This document shows positions 27,254 to 36,222 of a stretch of 57,038 nt of DNA, one piece after another. The DNA comes from Pirellulales bacterium (GTDB taxonomy: Bacteria > Planctomycetota > Planctomycetia > Pirellulales > DATAWG01), in NCBI GenBank assembly GCA_035939775.1, contig DASZFO010000192.1, positions 1 to 57,038 of the forward strand, read 5' to 3'. The stretch's first letter is position 1; every line of letters begins with the position of its first letter. The position numbers and the translations under genes are program-made. The notes under the pieces are model-generated. The model was not told the origin of the DNA and searched no databases. It saw only the letters and a list, made by a program, of their open reading frames with translations.

Positions 27254-28258
27254 TTACGACTTCTTCATCAACCCCAAGTCGGTCGCCCACTCGACGAACC
27301 TCTTTGGCCAGGTCCCGAACGGGATTCCATTTCGCGGCTTGATTCCGTTGCCATGTCCACCGTGGCCATAGATGTGAAGCTCGACCGGGATCCGCGCATT
27401 GAACAACGCGTTGTAGAATTCGACCGTCTGCCGCGCGTGGAACGCGTCGTCGAGGCCCGCCGATGTCAGGAACGCCGGCGGCGCACTGCTGGGGACCTGG
27501 CTGAGATCCATGCTGCGCCAGCCTGGGTAGACCAGCACCGCGAAATCCGGGCGGCTGCTCTGTTTCTCGACCACGTCGGTGGCCTGTGGATTGCCATTGT
27601 CGAATTTCAACTCCGCGCGAGCCGCCTGTTCGCCTCCCGCCGAAAAGCCCATAACACCGATCCGTTTCGGATCGACGCCCCACTCTTTGGCATTGGCGCG
27701 GACCAGCCGGATTGCCCGCTGTGTGTCGGCCAGCGCATCGACGGCCGAATCGTAGGGGCGCAGGCGGTATCTCAAAATGAACGCGGAAACGCCCAAGTCG
27801 TTCAGCCAAGCGGCAATCTCGGTCCCTTCCGTGCCTACGACGAGTTGCGTGTTTCCACCTCCGGGCGCCACGACGATCGCCAACCCGTTGGCCTTCTCCG
27901 GCGGCGCCAAATGCAGCTCGATCGACGGATTATGAACGTTCGTGACCGATTGAATTCGCTCCGGCTGACTCGCTGAAGTCTTGAACACCTCCTTTTGATC
28001 GAACCCCTTCAATGTCGGATGACCGGCGGGCCAAAGCGCGACGACCTTCGCACCGGGCACCAGCGGCAACGGCGGCACCGACGGCGTAACGGCGCCGGCT
28101 GCCGGCGCGGCGCTATCTGGCGCGGACGCGGCAGGCGCTGAAGTGGTCCGCGCGGGTTCCTCAGCGCTGGCCGTCGCTGCCGGAATGCTCGGGAACATGA
28201 TCAGGGCCAAGATTGCATTTGGAATTCTTGCACTACGTTTCGCCAGTTGGGATCTCAT
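27254..28258 (-). CDS. Exported alpha/beta hydrolase (acetylxylan-esterase/BD-FAE-like)
   Basis: 334 residues: signal peptide, then an Ala/Pro-rich linker (about 35-65), then an alpha/beta-hydrolase fold. The nucleophile motif GFSAGG places Ser206; the SAGLDDAFH Asp and the HIYGHGGHG His complete a triad. An oxyanion-type APGGGNTQ lies near 131-138. This set-up is typical of planctomycete esterases that remove acetyl or feruloyl groups from plant polysaccharides (family inference). An AAGGAA sits close before the ATG. It is convergent with the lyase/galactosidase gene, so a shared role in polysaccharide breakdown is plausible but not shown. Confidence 0.82.
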   Translation of the reverse strand: MRSQLAKRSARIPNAILALIMFPSIPAATASAEEPARTTSAPAASAPDSAAPAAGAVTPSVPPLPLVPGAKVVALWPAGHPTLKGFDQKEVFKTSASQPERIQSVTNVHNPSIELHLAPPEKANGLAIVVAPGGGNTQLVVGTEGTEIAAWLNDLGVSAFILRYRLRPYDSAVDALADTQRAIRLVRANAKEWGVDPKRIGVMGFSAGGEQAARAELKFDNGNPQATDVVEKQSSRPDFAVLVYPGWRSMDLSQVPSSAPPAFLTSAGLDDAFHARQTVEFYNALFNARIPVELHIYGHGGHGNGIKPRNGIPFGTWPKRFVEWATDLGLMKKS

Positions 28259-28465
28259 GGCAATTCCTTGGCTAAGGGTTACTCAATGACTCAATGCTCT
28301 TATTCTTCGAGACGTTGACCTGTCCTTCGATATTAGAGACAGAGATCGACACGATTTCAAACGATTCCCATTGTGCAGCGTCGCCGCCCTGCACAATACG
28401 GTTTTAGCCGCGTTGCCGGTGGGATTTGACCCGTGCGCCGCCGCCGAACGTTGGCGGATCGAATG

Positions 28466-29116
28466 TCAGTGTGCGATATTGCAGTTCGGCAACGCCGTCT
28501 GAAGGTCTTTCACTCCGGCGTCAGTGACTTTGGTCAAACCCAGGCCGAGGGATTCAAGGTGTGTTAAACCTTTGAGCTTCGTCAATCCAGCATCGGTAAC
28601 TTTGGTTGCATTCAGAGACAGCTCTTTGAGGTGGTGCATCTCTTTCAGGTTCTCCAAATCGGCGTCGGTGACGGCTCCCGAAAAATGTAGAAACTGGAGT
28701 TGAGTTAGCCCTTTGAGGTTTTCGAGTCCACCGTCGCTGACGGTTAGCTGTAGCTTCTTGAGTTGAGTTAGCTGTTTAAGGTTTTCCAGTTTACCATCGC
28801 TGGTGCTGAGGACCACCCAATAGACATCGCTAAAAAAGTTCTCTCCAAGCAGATTTCGCAGCCAATCTGGTCCGGGTGGTTTCGCATTATTGGCAGGCGG
28901 ACTCAGCCACCCTCGGTCTTCGTAGTCGTAAAATACGCTGCCGCCCGATTTGACGATCGCGGCGACCGCTTCCCGCTCTCGGCGCTTTTGGTCTATCTTT
29001 CTGCCGAGCCACGCGGACCCGACGGCGCAAATCATCGTGAAGATCATCAGCGAGCGCAGGCTGTATTGAAGCCAGCGGCGACGGCGCTTCGGACCATTCC
29101 CGATGTCGGTGTCCAT
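28466..29116 (-). CDS. Membrane-anchored leucine-rich-repeat protein (second of a pair)
   Basis: 216 residues. The N-terminus has a basic run and the planctomycete motif RWLQYSLRSLMIFTMICAVG, which begins a single membrane helix (about 15-37). A linker with WLRNLLGENFFSD follows, then five or so short LRR units of the type LKELSLNATKVTDAGLTKLK, and a capping end with LQTALPNCNIAH. The repeats probably face the periplasm and bind an unknown partner. It starts 20 bp after the stop of the paralogue at 29137, and the two share motor-less architecture and the same N-terminal and C-terminal phrases, so they are a tandem duplication. Confidence 0.8.
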   Translation of the reverse strand: MDTDIGNGPKRRRRWLQYSLRSLMIFTMICAVGSAWLGRKIDQKRREREAVAAIVKSGGSVFYDYEDRGWLSPPANNAKPPGPDWLRNLLGENFFSDVYWVVLSTSDGKLENLKQLTQLKKLQLTVSDGGLENLKGLTQLQFLHFSGAVTDADLENLKEMHHLKELSLNATKVTDAGLTKLKGLTHLESLGLGLTKVTDAGVKDLQTALPNCNIAH

Positions 29117-29136
29117 GATTCACTTCGCCATTCAAA

Positions 29137-29922
29137 TCATCGTTCAATCTTGCAGTCGGGCAGTGCCTGCTTGAGATTTGCCGCGCCGTTTTCCGTCACC
29201 CACGTTCCGCGAATGTCCAGCGACGATAGGCTCTTGAGCACGCCGAGCTTTTCCACTCCGGCGTCGGTGATCTCGGGGCTATCGACGCACAAGACGCTGA
29301 GCCGGGCGAGCGCCGCAAGTTGTTCGAGTCCCGCGTCTGATATACGGGTTTCCCGCAGGTCCAGAGTTCGAAGTTGATTGAGTCCGCGAAGGTGCGCGAG
29401 TCCGGCGTTGGTGATTGGCGTGTTATACAGGACCAGCGTTTGGAGCTGTGGCAGCGATGTGAGGAATTCCAAGTCCGCGTCGCTGAAACGGGCGCCGATG
29501 AGATTCAGCGACTCGAGCCGGTTCAATGCACTGAGATGCTTCAGTCCGGCATTTGAGAATCGGGTGGGCGCCAATTGCAAGAATCTCAACTGGCTGAATT
29601 CGCCGATTTGCTCGAGCCCCGCCTCGGTCTGTACGCATGCAGAAATCGGGCTCCGGAAGAAGTCGTCGCCGAGGAGCGCGCGCAGCCAGGCCGGTTGCGG
29701 CGGCGGCAGTCGATTCTCGTACGACACCAACCCGCGATCCTTTCGAATTGCATCGACCGCTGCCTGCCAACGTGCCTTTTCCATTTTCGCGCCAAACCAG
29801 GCGCACGCGATCGCGAACAGAACGACAAAGATCATCAGCGAGCGCAAGCTGAATTGGAACCAGCGGCGGCGGCGCTTCTTCGCCTCGACCGGCGGATCAA
29901 CGTCGGCTGGATTCTCGACCAT
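29137..29922 (-). CDS. Membrane-anchored leucine-rich-repeat protein (first of a pair)
   Basis: 261 residues from the ATG at 29922 (an open frame reaches 29976). Architecture matches the downstream gene: basic stretch, RWFQFSLRSLMIFVVLFAI membrane helix, WLRALLGDDFFRSP linker, then about seven LRR units (LRTLDLRETRISDAGLEQL is typical) and the closing LKQALPDCKIER. These units resemble the bacterial GALA/F-box-associated type LRR. The function is unknown. The two paralogues form a probable operon, read away from the palindrome at 30027. Confidence 0.8.
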   Translation of the reverse strand: MVENPADVDPPVEAKKRRRRWFQFSLRSLMIFVVLFAIACAWFGAKMEKARWQAAVDAIRKDRGLVSYENRLPPPQPAWLRALLGDDFFRSPISACVQTEAGLEQIGEFSQLRFLQLAPTRFSNAGLKHLSALNRLESLNLIGARFSDADLEFLTSLPQLQTLVLYNTPITNAGLAHLRGLNQLRTLDLRETRISDAGLEQLAALARLSVLCVDSPEITDAGVEKLGVLKSLSSLDIRGTWVTENGAANLKQALPDCKIER

Positions 29923-30026
29923 GCCCGCATTGTAGCGGAGGACGCGGGGAATTGCCGCGGCGGACGCACGCGTCACAGGGCTTTTTACTTTTTCACATCA
30001 CGAGGTTTGGGGCGATCACTTTAGTC

Positions 30027-30096
30027 ACTAGCCCGAAGCGCCAGCGAGGGAATTCCATTTGGAAAGCCAGAACCCTCGCTGGCGCGTCGGGCTAGT
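30027..30096. repeat. Long palindromic repeat ACTAGCCCG...CGGGCTAGT
   Basis: 24-bp arms at 30027-30050 and 30073-30096 pair with a single mismatch around a 22-nt loop. It lies between the DUF1559 gene and the LRR pair, just after the DUF1559 stop, where it could act as a terminator or as a dispersed REP-like element. The phrase GCGCCAGCGAGGG recurs widely in planctomycetes (recalled, not checked). Confidence 0.75.
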
Positions 30097-30138
30097 ATGC
30101 GGTTCCCAAATTGAAAAAATGAAAGGCCCTGGCACGCC

Positions 30139-31257
30139 TCAATACTTACTCGCGTCGATCGTTTCGCCGTCGCTAGAGAGGTTGAGCTTGTCCCAAATGC
30201 CGAGGCAGGCGGGGGGAGTGCCGGGGGTGCCCAATTGGACGAAGTCGCTGATGAAGCGCACGCTGCCGTCCGCCAGGCAGACGTTGACGCCGCCGGCGTG
30301 CATGCTTTTCGGGCCCTGTTGCCAATTGGGCTCATTCCTCGGCGAGCATGACATGCCCATCCGGATTAGTTGCGTCGCGCCGATTGCCGCCTGCACTTCG
30401 GTGCATGCCAAGGGATCGTCGCCCGGCGGCACGTTGCAATTGGGGCCGTTATCGTCCGAGGCATAGCCATAGGCCCAGAGCGCACTCGGGCAGGCGCCGC
30501 TCATGGCCCAGATGCCGCGCGTGTCTTGCGCGATGACTCCCGCGCGGATTTCGGCGAGCAAGATCGTGTTGCTCGTGCCGTCGCGGATATCCTCGATCCG
30601 CAATGACGTGTTGGCCCCCATGATGCCGCGCAGCCAGCGGCTGCCCCATCCGCCGCCGCTAAAGGTTGTCCCCTGGCCAACGCCAGTGACGCCCACTCTG
30701 TCTCCGGGCCCGAGGTACCCCAACGACCCGTTGGCCGCATAATTGGATCGAGCCCAACCATTTCCCAAATTGCTCGTCAAGCCACTGGCCTTGCCGTTAA
30801 ACGGCATTGCGTTGAATGCGTCGGAGGGACATTGCATGACGGACAACGGAATGGCACGCGGACTGGCGTTCGCCGGATCGGGGATCGGCTTGGTCAGATC
30901 AAAGCGGGTCCGCAGAGTCTGCTGCTCGATCTGCGGCAGGATGAGGATGACCCAATTCTCGGCCAGACCCGGATTATCTTCCAGCCCGATGTTGGTGAGG
31001 TCAAGCTTGCCATTAACCCTCCAGACGGAGCTGGGAGGGAACCGCTTTTTGGCCGAGTGGAAGTTGGTCAGCGCCAAGCCCAACTGCTTGAGATTGTTGG
31101 TGCATTGCACGCGGCGGGCCGCTTCACGAGTCGATTGAACTGCCGGGAGCAATAGCGAAATCAAAATGCCGATGATCGATATGACCACCAGCAGCTCGAC
31201 GAGCGTAAAGCCGCGGCAGACTGCGTGAAACCGACTACGCTTCAGCAAAGCGGGCAT
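30139..31257 (-). CDS. DUF1559 type II pseudopilin-like protein
   Basis: 372 residues. The N-terminus is a prepilin signal: RGFTLVELLVVISIIGILIS, with the prepilin peptidase cut expected after Gly and the conserved Glu at +5. The body is DUF1559 (SBP_bac_10-type), with NNLKQLGLALTNFHS near 55, and the C-terminus has the H-X9-DG motif (HAGGVNVCLADG). Planctomycetes carry dozens of such proteins; they are thought to be surface or periplasmic fibres, but the role is unsettled. GGAG lies 7 nt before the ATG at 31257, which fixes the start over an upstream frame to 31401. Confidence 0.92.
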   Translation of the reverse strand: MPALLKRSRFHAVCRGFTLVELLVVISIIGILISLLLPAVQSTREAARRVQCTNNLKQLGLALTNFHSAKKRFPPSSVWRVNGKLDLTNIGLEDNPGLAENWVILILPQIEQQTLRTRFDLTKPIPDPANASPRAIPLSVMQCPSDAFNAMPFNGKASGLTSNLGNGWARSNYAANGSLGYLGPGDRVGVTGVGQGTTFSGGGWGSRWLRGIMGANTSLRIEDIRDGTSNTILLAEIRAGVIAQDTRGIWAMSGACPSALWAYGYASDDNGPNCNVPPGDDPLACTEVQAAIGATQLIRMGMSCSPRNEPNWQQGPKSMHAGGVNVCLADGSVRFISDFVQLGTPGTPPACLGIWDKLNLSSDGETIDASKY

Positions 31258-31507
31258 TGAGGATCTCCAAAGTGATCCCAGGAGCCACTGATGGTACCGC
31301 GCCGTAAGAGATTTGAACAGCAGTTTTGACAGAGCGGGCCATCCGAAGAAAAGCCCAAAGTGCGATCGCGAATGCCGAGGCCGTGACGGGAAAAAGGACA
31401 AAACTGTGGAAAGCCGAACGCCGCCGCGGTATGCTGTCGGCTGGGGCGGCTCCTATTCCAGTCGCCATATCAGCGAGCATCAGATCCATACGGTCAGGAG
31501 AGCGGAG

Positions 31508-32794
31508 ATGTCGAACAGCGCAACTCGCGTTCACCGGCGGCGGTTTTTGAAGACTGCGCTGTCAGCCGGCGCGGCCGTGATGGCGCCCACGATCATCCCC
31601 AGTTCGGCCTTGGGCAAGGACGGCGCGGTTGCCCCCAGCGAGCGGATCGTGGTCGGAGGGATCGGCATTGGAAATCGCGGGAGCTACGACCTCGGTTGCT
31701 TCCTCGAGCAAAAGGACGTGCAATTCGTCGCCGTCTGTGATGTGAAAGCCGCTCGCCGCGACGCGGTCAAGAAAATGGTCGATCAACGGTATGGCTACCT
31801 GGACTGCGACAGGTATCGCGACTTTCGCGAACTGCTCGACCGCTCCGACATCGACGCGGTGCTGATCGCCACGGGTCCGAACTGGCACGCCACGGCCGCG
31901 GTCGCGGCGGCGAAGGCCGCCAAAGACATCTATTGCGAGAAACCTTGCACGAAAAACATCGCCCAGAGCCTGACGCTGGCTGAAACGATCCGCCGCACAG
32001 GTCGCGTCTTTCAGGCCGGCACGCAGCGGCGGAATCTGCCACACTTCGCGTTTGCTTGCGAGCTGGCGCGCAGCGGGAAGCTCGGCAAGCTCAAAACGGT
32101 TTATGCGCATCCGGCCGGGATGACGGCTAAGATGAGCGGTTGGCTGAGTCCGGAGCCCGAGCCGCCCAAGGAAACGGTCGATTGGGATATGTACCTCGGC
32201 CCTGCGGCATGGCGGCCGTTCAACAAGCAGCTTCTCGACGGCTTCAATTTCGAAAAAGGGGGCGGGCTTGTTGGCGGCGGAGTGCTGGAATGGGGTTCCC
32301 ATTGCGTGGACCTCTGCCAATGGGCCGTGGGGGCCGATGGCACGGCCCCGATCGAGTACAACCCGCCGAAGGATGGCCGCCTGATCGCGCGCTACGAAAA
32401 CGGAGTCGAGTTGATTTTGCGCGAGACCGGCTGGCTCCCTCTGGGCTCGTGTCCGGTGCGGTTCGAGGGGGAGACGGGGTGGGTCGAAGCGGGCGACAGC
32501 GGCAAGCTCGTTTTAAGTTCGCCGGAGCTGCTCGCCGGAAGGACCGTGGCGGAGATCGGCGGCTACCCGGCGACATTCCACGTTCGCGACTTCCTCGACT
32601 GTGTGAAATCGCGGAGCCAGCCGAAGGCCAACGCCGAGGCAGCCTGCTACTCGCATATCACCTGCCACGCGGCGAATATCGCCCTCGCGCTCGGGCGCAA
32701 GCTGACATTCGATCCGCGGAAGCACGAGTTCATTGGCGACGAGCAAGCCAACCGTTTGCGATCGGAGGCGCTCCGAGAACCATGGCGATTGTAA
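31508..32794 (+). CDS. Gfo/Idh/MocA family oxidoreductase, twin-arginine exported
   Basis: 428 residues. A Tat signal (HRRRFLKTALSAGAA, about 9-23) sends the folded, cofactor-loaded protein to the periplasm. The Rossmann motif GGIGIGNRGS follows near 50, then DIYCEKPCTKN, the EKP signature that carries the catalytic lysine region, and the C-terminal substrate domain with GGGVLEWGSHCVDLCQW. The family oxidises or epimerises sugars and cyclitols with NAD(P). AGGAG lies 7 nt before the ATG. The next gene begins 29 bp downstream, so the two form an operon. Confidence 0.9.
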   Translation: MSNSATRVHRRRFLKTALSAGAAVMAPTIIPSSALGKDGAVAPSERIVVGGIGIGNRGSYDLGCFLEQKDVQFVAVCDVKAARRDAVKKMVDQRYGYLDCDRYRDFRELLDRSDIDAVLIATGPNWHATAAVAAAKAAKDIYCEKPCTKNIAQSLTLAETIRRTGRVFQAGTQRRNLPHFAFACELARSGKLGKLKTVYAHPAGMTAKMSGWLSPEPEPPKETVDWDMYLGPAAWRPFNKQLLDGFNFEKGGGLVGGGVLEWGSHCVDLCQWAVGADGTAPIEYNPPKDGRLIARYENGVELILRETGWLPLGSCPVRFEGETGWVEAGDSGKLVLSSPELLAGRTVAEIGGYPATFHVRDFLDCVKSRSQPKANAEAACYSHITCHAANIALALGRKLTFDPRKHEFIGDEQANRLRSEALREPWRL

Positions 32795-32823
32795 AACGGT
32801 TCATCGACCAAGAGGAACGCAAT

Positions 32824-34968
32824 ATGACAAGGCCCAACCGCTCCATTGGCTGCGCCGCGTTGCTCGCAATCTTGGTTTCGCTGGCCAGCGTTTCGGCCCG
32901 GGCCGGCGAGGATCAAAGCGCATCGAAAGAAACAGAGCGGAAGCTGATCGAAACCCTTCGATCGAGTTCGCCTGCGGAGAAAGCCATCGCCTGCAAGCAA
33001 CTGGCCATTCACGGCACGGCGGACGCGGTCCCCGAATTGGCGGGGCTGTTGGCCGACGAACAGCTTGCCTCTTGGGCGCGGATCGCGCTCGAGGCCATTC
33101 CAGACGCGGCGGCCAATGAAGCGCTGCGCAAGGCCACGCAGTCGCTGAAGGGCCGGCTGCTGATTGGCGTCATCAATTCGATCGGCGTCCGCCGCGATGC
33201 CGGGGCGGTCGATCAATTGACAGTTCACTTGCAAGATCAGGACGCCGCCGTCGCTGCGGCTGCGGCCGTGGCGCTGGGTCACATCGGCAATGCCTCGGCG
33301 ACCAAGACGCTCCGGCAGGCGTTGCCCACCGCGGCCGCAGGCGCGCTCCGCTCGGCCGTTGCCGAAGGTTGTATTCTGTGTGCGGAACGGCGCATGGCCG
33401 AAGGAAAGATGAAGGAGGCCGCCGAGATTTACGACGAAGTCCGCCGGGCGGACGTTCCCAAGCCGAGGATTCTCGAGGCGACCCGCGGCGCGATTCTCGC
33501 TCGAGCGTCGGATGGTATCCCGCTGTTGATTGAGCAACTTAACTCGCCCGACAAGAGATTGTTCCAAATTGGCCTGAGCGCCGCCCGAGAGCTTGGCGGG
33601 CATGACGTGGCCGAAGCCCTCGCCGCGGAGCTATCGCGCACGACGCCGGAGCGGGCGGCGCTCTTGCTTCGTGCCTTGGCGGATCGCAACGAGCGCGTCG
33701 TCCCGTCCGCGGTGCTGGCAGCCGCCAAACGCGGCCCGAAATTGGTCCGCGTCGCGGCGATCGGCTTTCTCGGACGATCGGCAGACGCCTCCAGCCTGTC
33801 TGCACTATTGGAGATCGCGGGCGAAGCCGACGACGAATTGGCGCAGGCGGCGAAAACGTCGCTGGCAAGCCTGCCTGGCGAGAAAGTCGATGCCGCGATC
33901 GCAGAGCGTCTTGCGAAAGCGGACGAGAAAACCCTGCCCGTTCTCATCGAACTCATCGGGCAACGGCGAATCGACGCGACGGAAGCGTTGGTGAGATTGC
34001 TCGACCACCCGAACCCGGCGATCCGCCGCGCCGCGCTGACCGCATTGGGCGAGACGATCGGGCCCAAGCGGCTTTCCGTGCTCATCTCGCAGGTGGTTGC
34101 GCCCAAGAATCCGGTGGATGCGGAAGTGGCCCAGCGAGCGCTTGGCGCGGCCTGTGTTCGCATGCCCGATCGCGACGCATGCGCGGCGGAACTCGCGGCG
34201 GCGATGCCCCGCGCGTCGGCTTCAACGAAGGTAAGGCTCCTAGAAATCTTGGGCGCCGTGGGAGGAGCGACGGCGCTGGAAACGATTGCCGCCGCGGTGA
34301 AGGGCAACGATCCGGACCTCACCGACACCGGCAGCCGTTTGTTGGGGGAGTGGATGACCGTGGACGCCGCGCCGGTCTTGTTGGATCTCGCAAAACACTC
34401 GCCGAACGAAAAATACAAGTCGCGCGCGATGCGCGGCTATATCCGGCTGGCCCGCCAATTCGTGATGCCCGACCGGCAACGAGCCGAGATGTGCGCGGCC
34501 GCGCTGGAGGCCACCGACCGACCGGCCGAACAAAAATTGGTGCTCGCGGTGCTCGAGCGTTATCCGAGCGACGCGACCCTGCGCGTGGCCGCCAAGGCGA
34601 CGGAGACGCCGGCGCTGAAGGAGGACGCCAAGCGAGCGGTGCTGGCCATCTCCCAAAAGCTGCCTGGCGGTTCGCCCGACGTAGGGAAATTGCTGTCTCA
34701 AGTCGGCGCGGAGACGCTGAAAATTGAGATAATCAAGGCCGAGTATGGCGCCGGGACAACGCAGAAAGACGTGACCGACGCGATCAAGCGGCAGGTTCGC
34801 GGCCTGTCTCTGATCGGCTTGTCGGCGGCGACCTACAACGAGAGCTTCGGCGGCGATCCGGTGCCCGGAATCCCAAAACAACTAAAGATCCAATACCGGA
34901 TCAACGGCAAGTCAGGCGAGGCCTCGTTTGCTGAGAACGCCGTCATCATGCTGCCCGTGCCGAAGTGA
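32824..34968 (+). CDS. Exported HEAT-repeat protein with C-terminal DUF3395-like domain
   Basis: 714 residues. Signal peptide (CAALLAILVSLASVSARA), then tandem HEAT-like helical repeats over about 30-640, such as VAAAAAVALGHIGNASATK, and a C-terminal beta domain (about 640-714) with the pattern YGAGTTQKDVT, FGGDPVPGIPKQLKIQY, which resembles the DUF3395-type module found in planctomycete sugar-metabolism proteins. HEAT repeats bind proteins, so a scaffold role in the periplasm is likely. GAGGA lies 7 nt before the ATG; the longer frame upstream is inside the Gfo/Idh/MocA gene. Its stop is only 6 bp from that of the convergent DAC-like gene. Confidence 0.82.
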   Translation: MTRPNRSIGCAALLAILVSLASVSARAGEDQSASKETERKLIETLRSSSPAEKAIACKQLAIHGTADAVPELAGLLADEQLASWARIALEAIPDAAANEALRKATQSLKGRLLIGVINSIGVRRDAGAVDQLTVHLQDQDAAVAAAAAVALGHIGNASATKTLRQALPTAAAGALRSAVAEGCILCAERRMAEGKMKEAAEIYDEVRRADVPKPRILEATRGAILARASDGIPLLIEQLNSPDKRLFQIGLSAARELGGHDVAEALAAELSRTTPERAALLLRALADRNERVVPSAVLAAAKRGPKLVRVAAIGFLGRSADASSLSALLEIAGEADDELAQAAKTSLASLPGEKVDAAIAERLAKADEKTLPVLIELIGQRRIDATEALVRLLDHPNPAIRRAALTALGETIGPKRLSVLISQVVAPKNPVDAEVAQRALGAACVRMPDRDACAAELAAAMPRASASTKVRLLEILGAVGGATALETIAAAVKGNDPDLTDTGSRLLGEWMTVDAAPVLLDLAKHSPNEKYKSRAMRGYIRLARQFVMPDRQRAEMCAAALEATDRPAEQKLVLAVLERYPSDATLRVAAKATETPALKEDAKRAVLAISQKLPGGSPDVGKLLSQVGAETLKIEIIKAEYGAGTTQKDVTDAIKRQVRGLSLIGLSAATYNESFGGDPVPGIPKQLKIQYRINGKSGEASFAENAVIMLPVPK

Positions 34969-34974
34969 TCGTCT

Positions 34975-36222
34975 TCACAAGAAATGCATCACGGCGTCGC
35001 ATCCCTGCTCGCCGTTTCTGCTTTTGAAGTAAACCGTGACATCGCCATCGGAACTCACTTCGATCGGACGAGCGCCCCAGAGATACGCCGATTTGGCGGC
35101 CGTTTTTCTGGCGCCCATTTGGTTGCCGACGCCAGGATGAGAACGGATCAAGGCCCCGGTGGCGAGAAGGTTTTCGTCATCGAAGACTACCGCCCCGTCG
35201 ATGCAGGCCAGTTCGATCAATTGCCTCTTTCGCTTGAGCGAACCGGCCTTCTTTCCGATGGCGATATCGTTGATCGAGCCCCCGATCAGGGTCTGACCGC
35301 ATTCGGCCCTTCGCTTCGCGCGGCGGTTCTGATCGTCGTCCGGGCGCATGATGCTTTCCCGGTTGAGAATTCGGTCCTGAATCCGATGCTCGGGGTCGTA
35401 AATCAATAGCGCTCCCTGCCGCCGGAAGCTCAGATCGAACATCACCTCCAAGAGATTGGCGCCGACATGCGGGCTGCCCAGGCAATAGGCGAGACTGTTC
35501 TTGAAGGTCCGAACGTCGTAGATGTTCCATCGTCGCTTTCTTTTCGTGGCCAGGACCCCCGCCTTGCTCATGATGACCAAATCACCACGCGGCGTAAGGT
35601 GGGCCACGAAATCCGCGTCCGTGAGGACGCTGTGGATCGGGTGCAGGAATTCCGGATAGAACTTGCAGGACTTGGCGTTGTTGACCTGCGACCATTCGAC
35701 CGAGCCGTATTGAATCAATTGAAGATCGGGATCGACGGCCAGATACGTGAACGTGAAGGGAGACGATGCGAGCCGATCGAAGAATTTCTGCAAATGAGGT
35801 TGGGTGACGTCTCCCTGCCCCGCGCCGGGACGAATGACCAGCGTCAGAGCGACCGGCAGGTTTTCGTTGGTGCGCCGCGAGACCGTCTCGAGGTACTTGA
35901 TGAGCCGCACCCAATCCGGTTCCTGCGAGTGCATGCGCAGCCACTCGACAACGAAGCCCTCGAGAAGAATATCGGTGAGGCCGGGATACTCGATAAATCG
36001 ATCCAGAGGGAGTTGTCGGGTCCGAGTCGAGATCGCCGCCAGCAATGCCCTGAGATTCGGCGCGAGCTTGGAGTGATTGTGGAATCCGGCCGATGACTCT
36101 CCGATCGGTATGGAATATCTCGCCGGACCGCAATGGGCCTCATACCAATGCGGAACCAGGCGGATGATTTCCCGGCCAATCTCGGTCTCGGTTACCGCTC
36201 GCAGAATATCTGGCGGAGTCAT
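34975..36222 (-). CDS. Diadenylate-cyclase-like (DAC/DisA_N) protein with altered RHR motif
   Basis: 415 residues. The last 170 follow the DAC fold closely: FRRQGALLIYD (267-276) matches the RTGALIVIE strand, LACIDGAVVFDDENLLATGAL (339-359) carries the catalytic DGA (342-344), and MGARKTAAKSAYLWGARPIEV matches the GTRHRAA region but has Arg-Lys-Thr where active enzymes have Arg-His-Arg. The first 230 residues are an unrecognised domain, possibly one of the sensor-like N-terminal domains Pfam attaches to DAC proteins (DACNV and relatives). It may make a cyclic dinucleotide or only sense one. No membrane helix. The ATG at 36222 is preferred; a GTG at 36330 is possible. Confidence 0.72.
   Translation of the reverse strand: MTPPDILRAVTETEIGREIIRLVPHWYEAHCGPARYSIPIGESSAGFHNHSKLAPNLRALLAAISTRTRQLPLDRFIEYPGLTDILLEGFVVEWLRMHSQEPDWVRLIKYLETVSRRTNENLPVALTLVIRPGAGQGDVTQPHLQKFFDRLASSPFTFTYLAVDPDLQLIQYGSVEWSQVNNAKSCKFYPEFLHPIHSVLTDADFVAHLTPRGDLVIMSKAGVLATKRKRRWNIYDVRTFKNSLAYCLGSPHVGANLLEVMFDLSFRRQGALLIYDPEHRIQDRILNRESIMRPDDDQNRRAKRRAECGQTLIGGSINDIAIGKKAGSLKRKRQLIELACIDGAVVFDDENLLATGALIRSHPGVGNQMGARKTAAKSAYLWGARPIEVSSDGDVTVYFKSRNGEQGCDAVMHFL

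Noticed and set aside
32140-32823. Open frame that extends the HEAT protein upstream
   Set aside because: It overlaps the Gfo/Idh/MocA gene in another frame; the signal peptide and ribosome-binding site fit the ATG at 32824.
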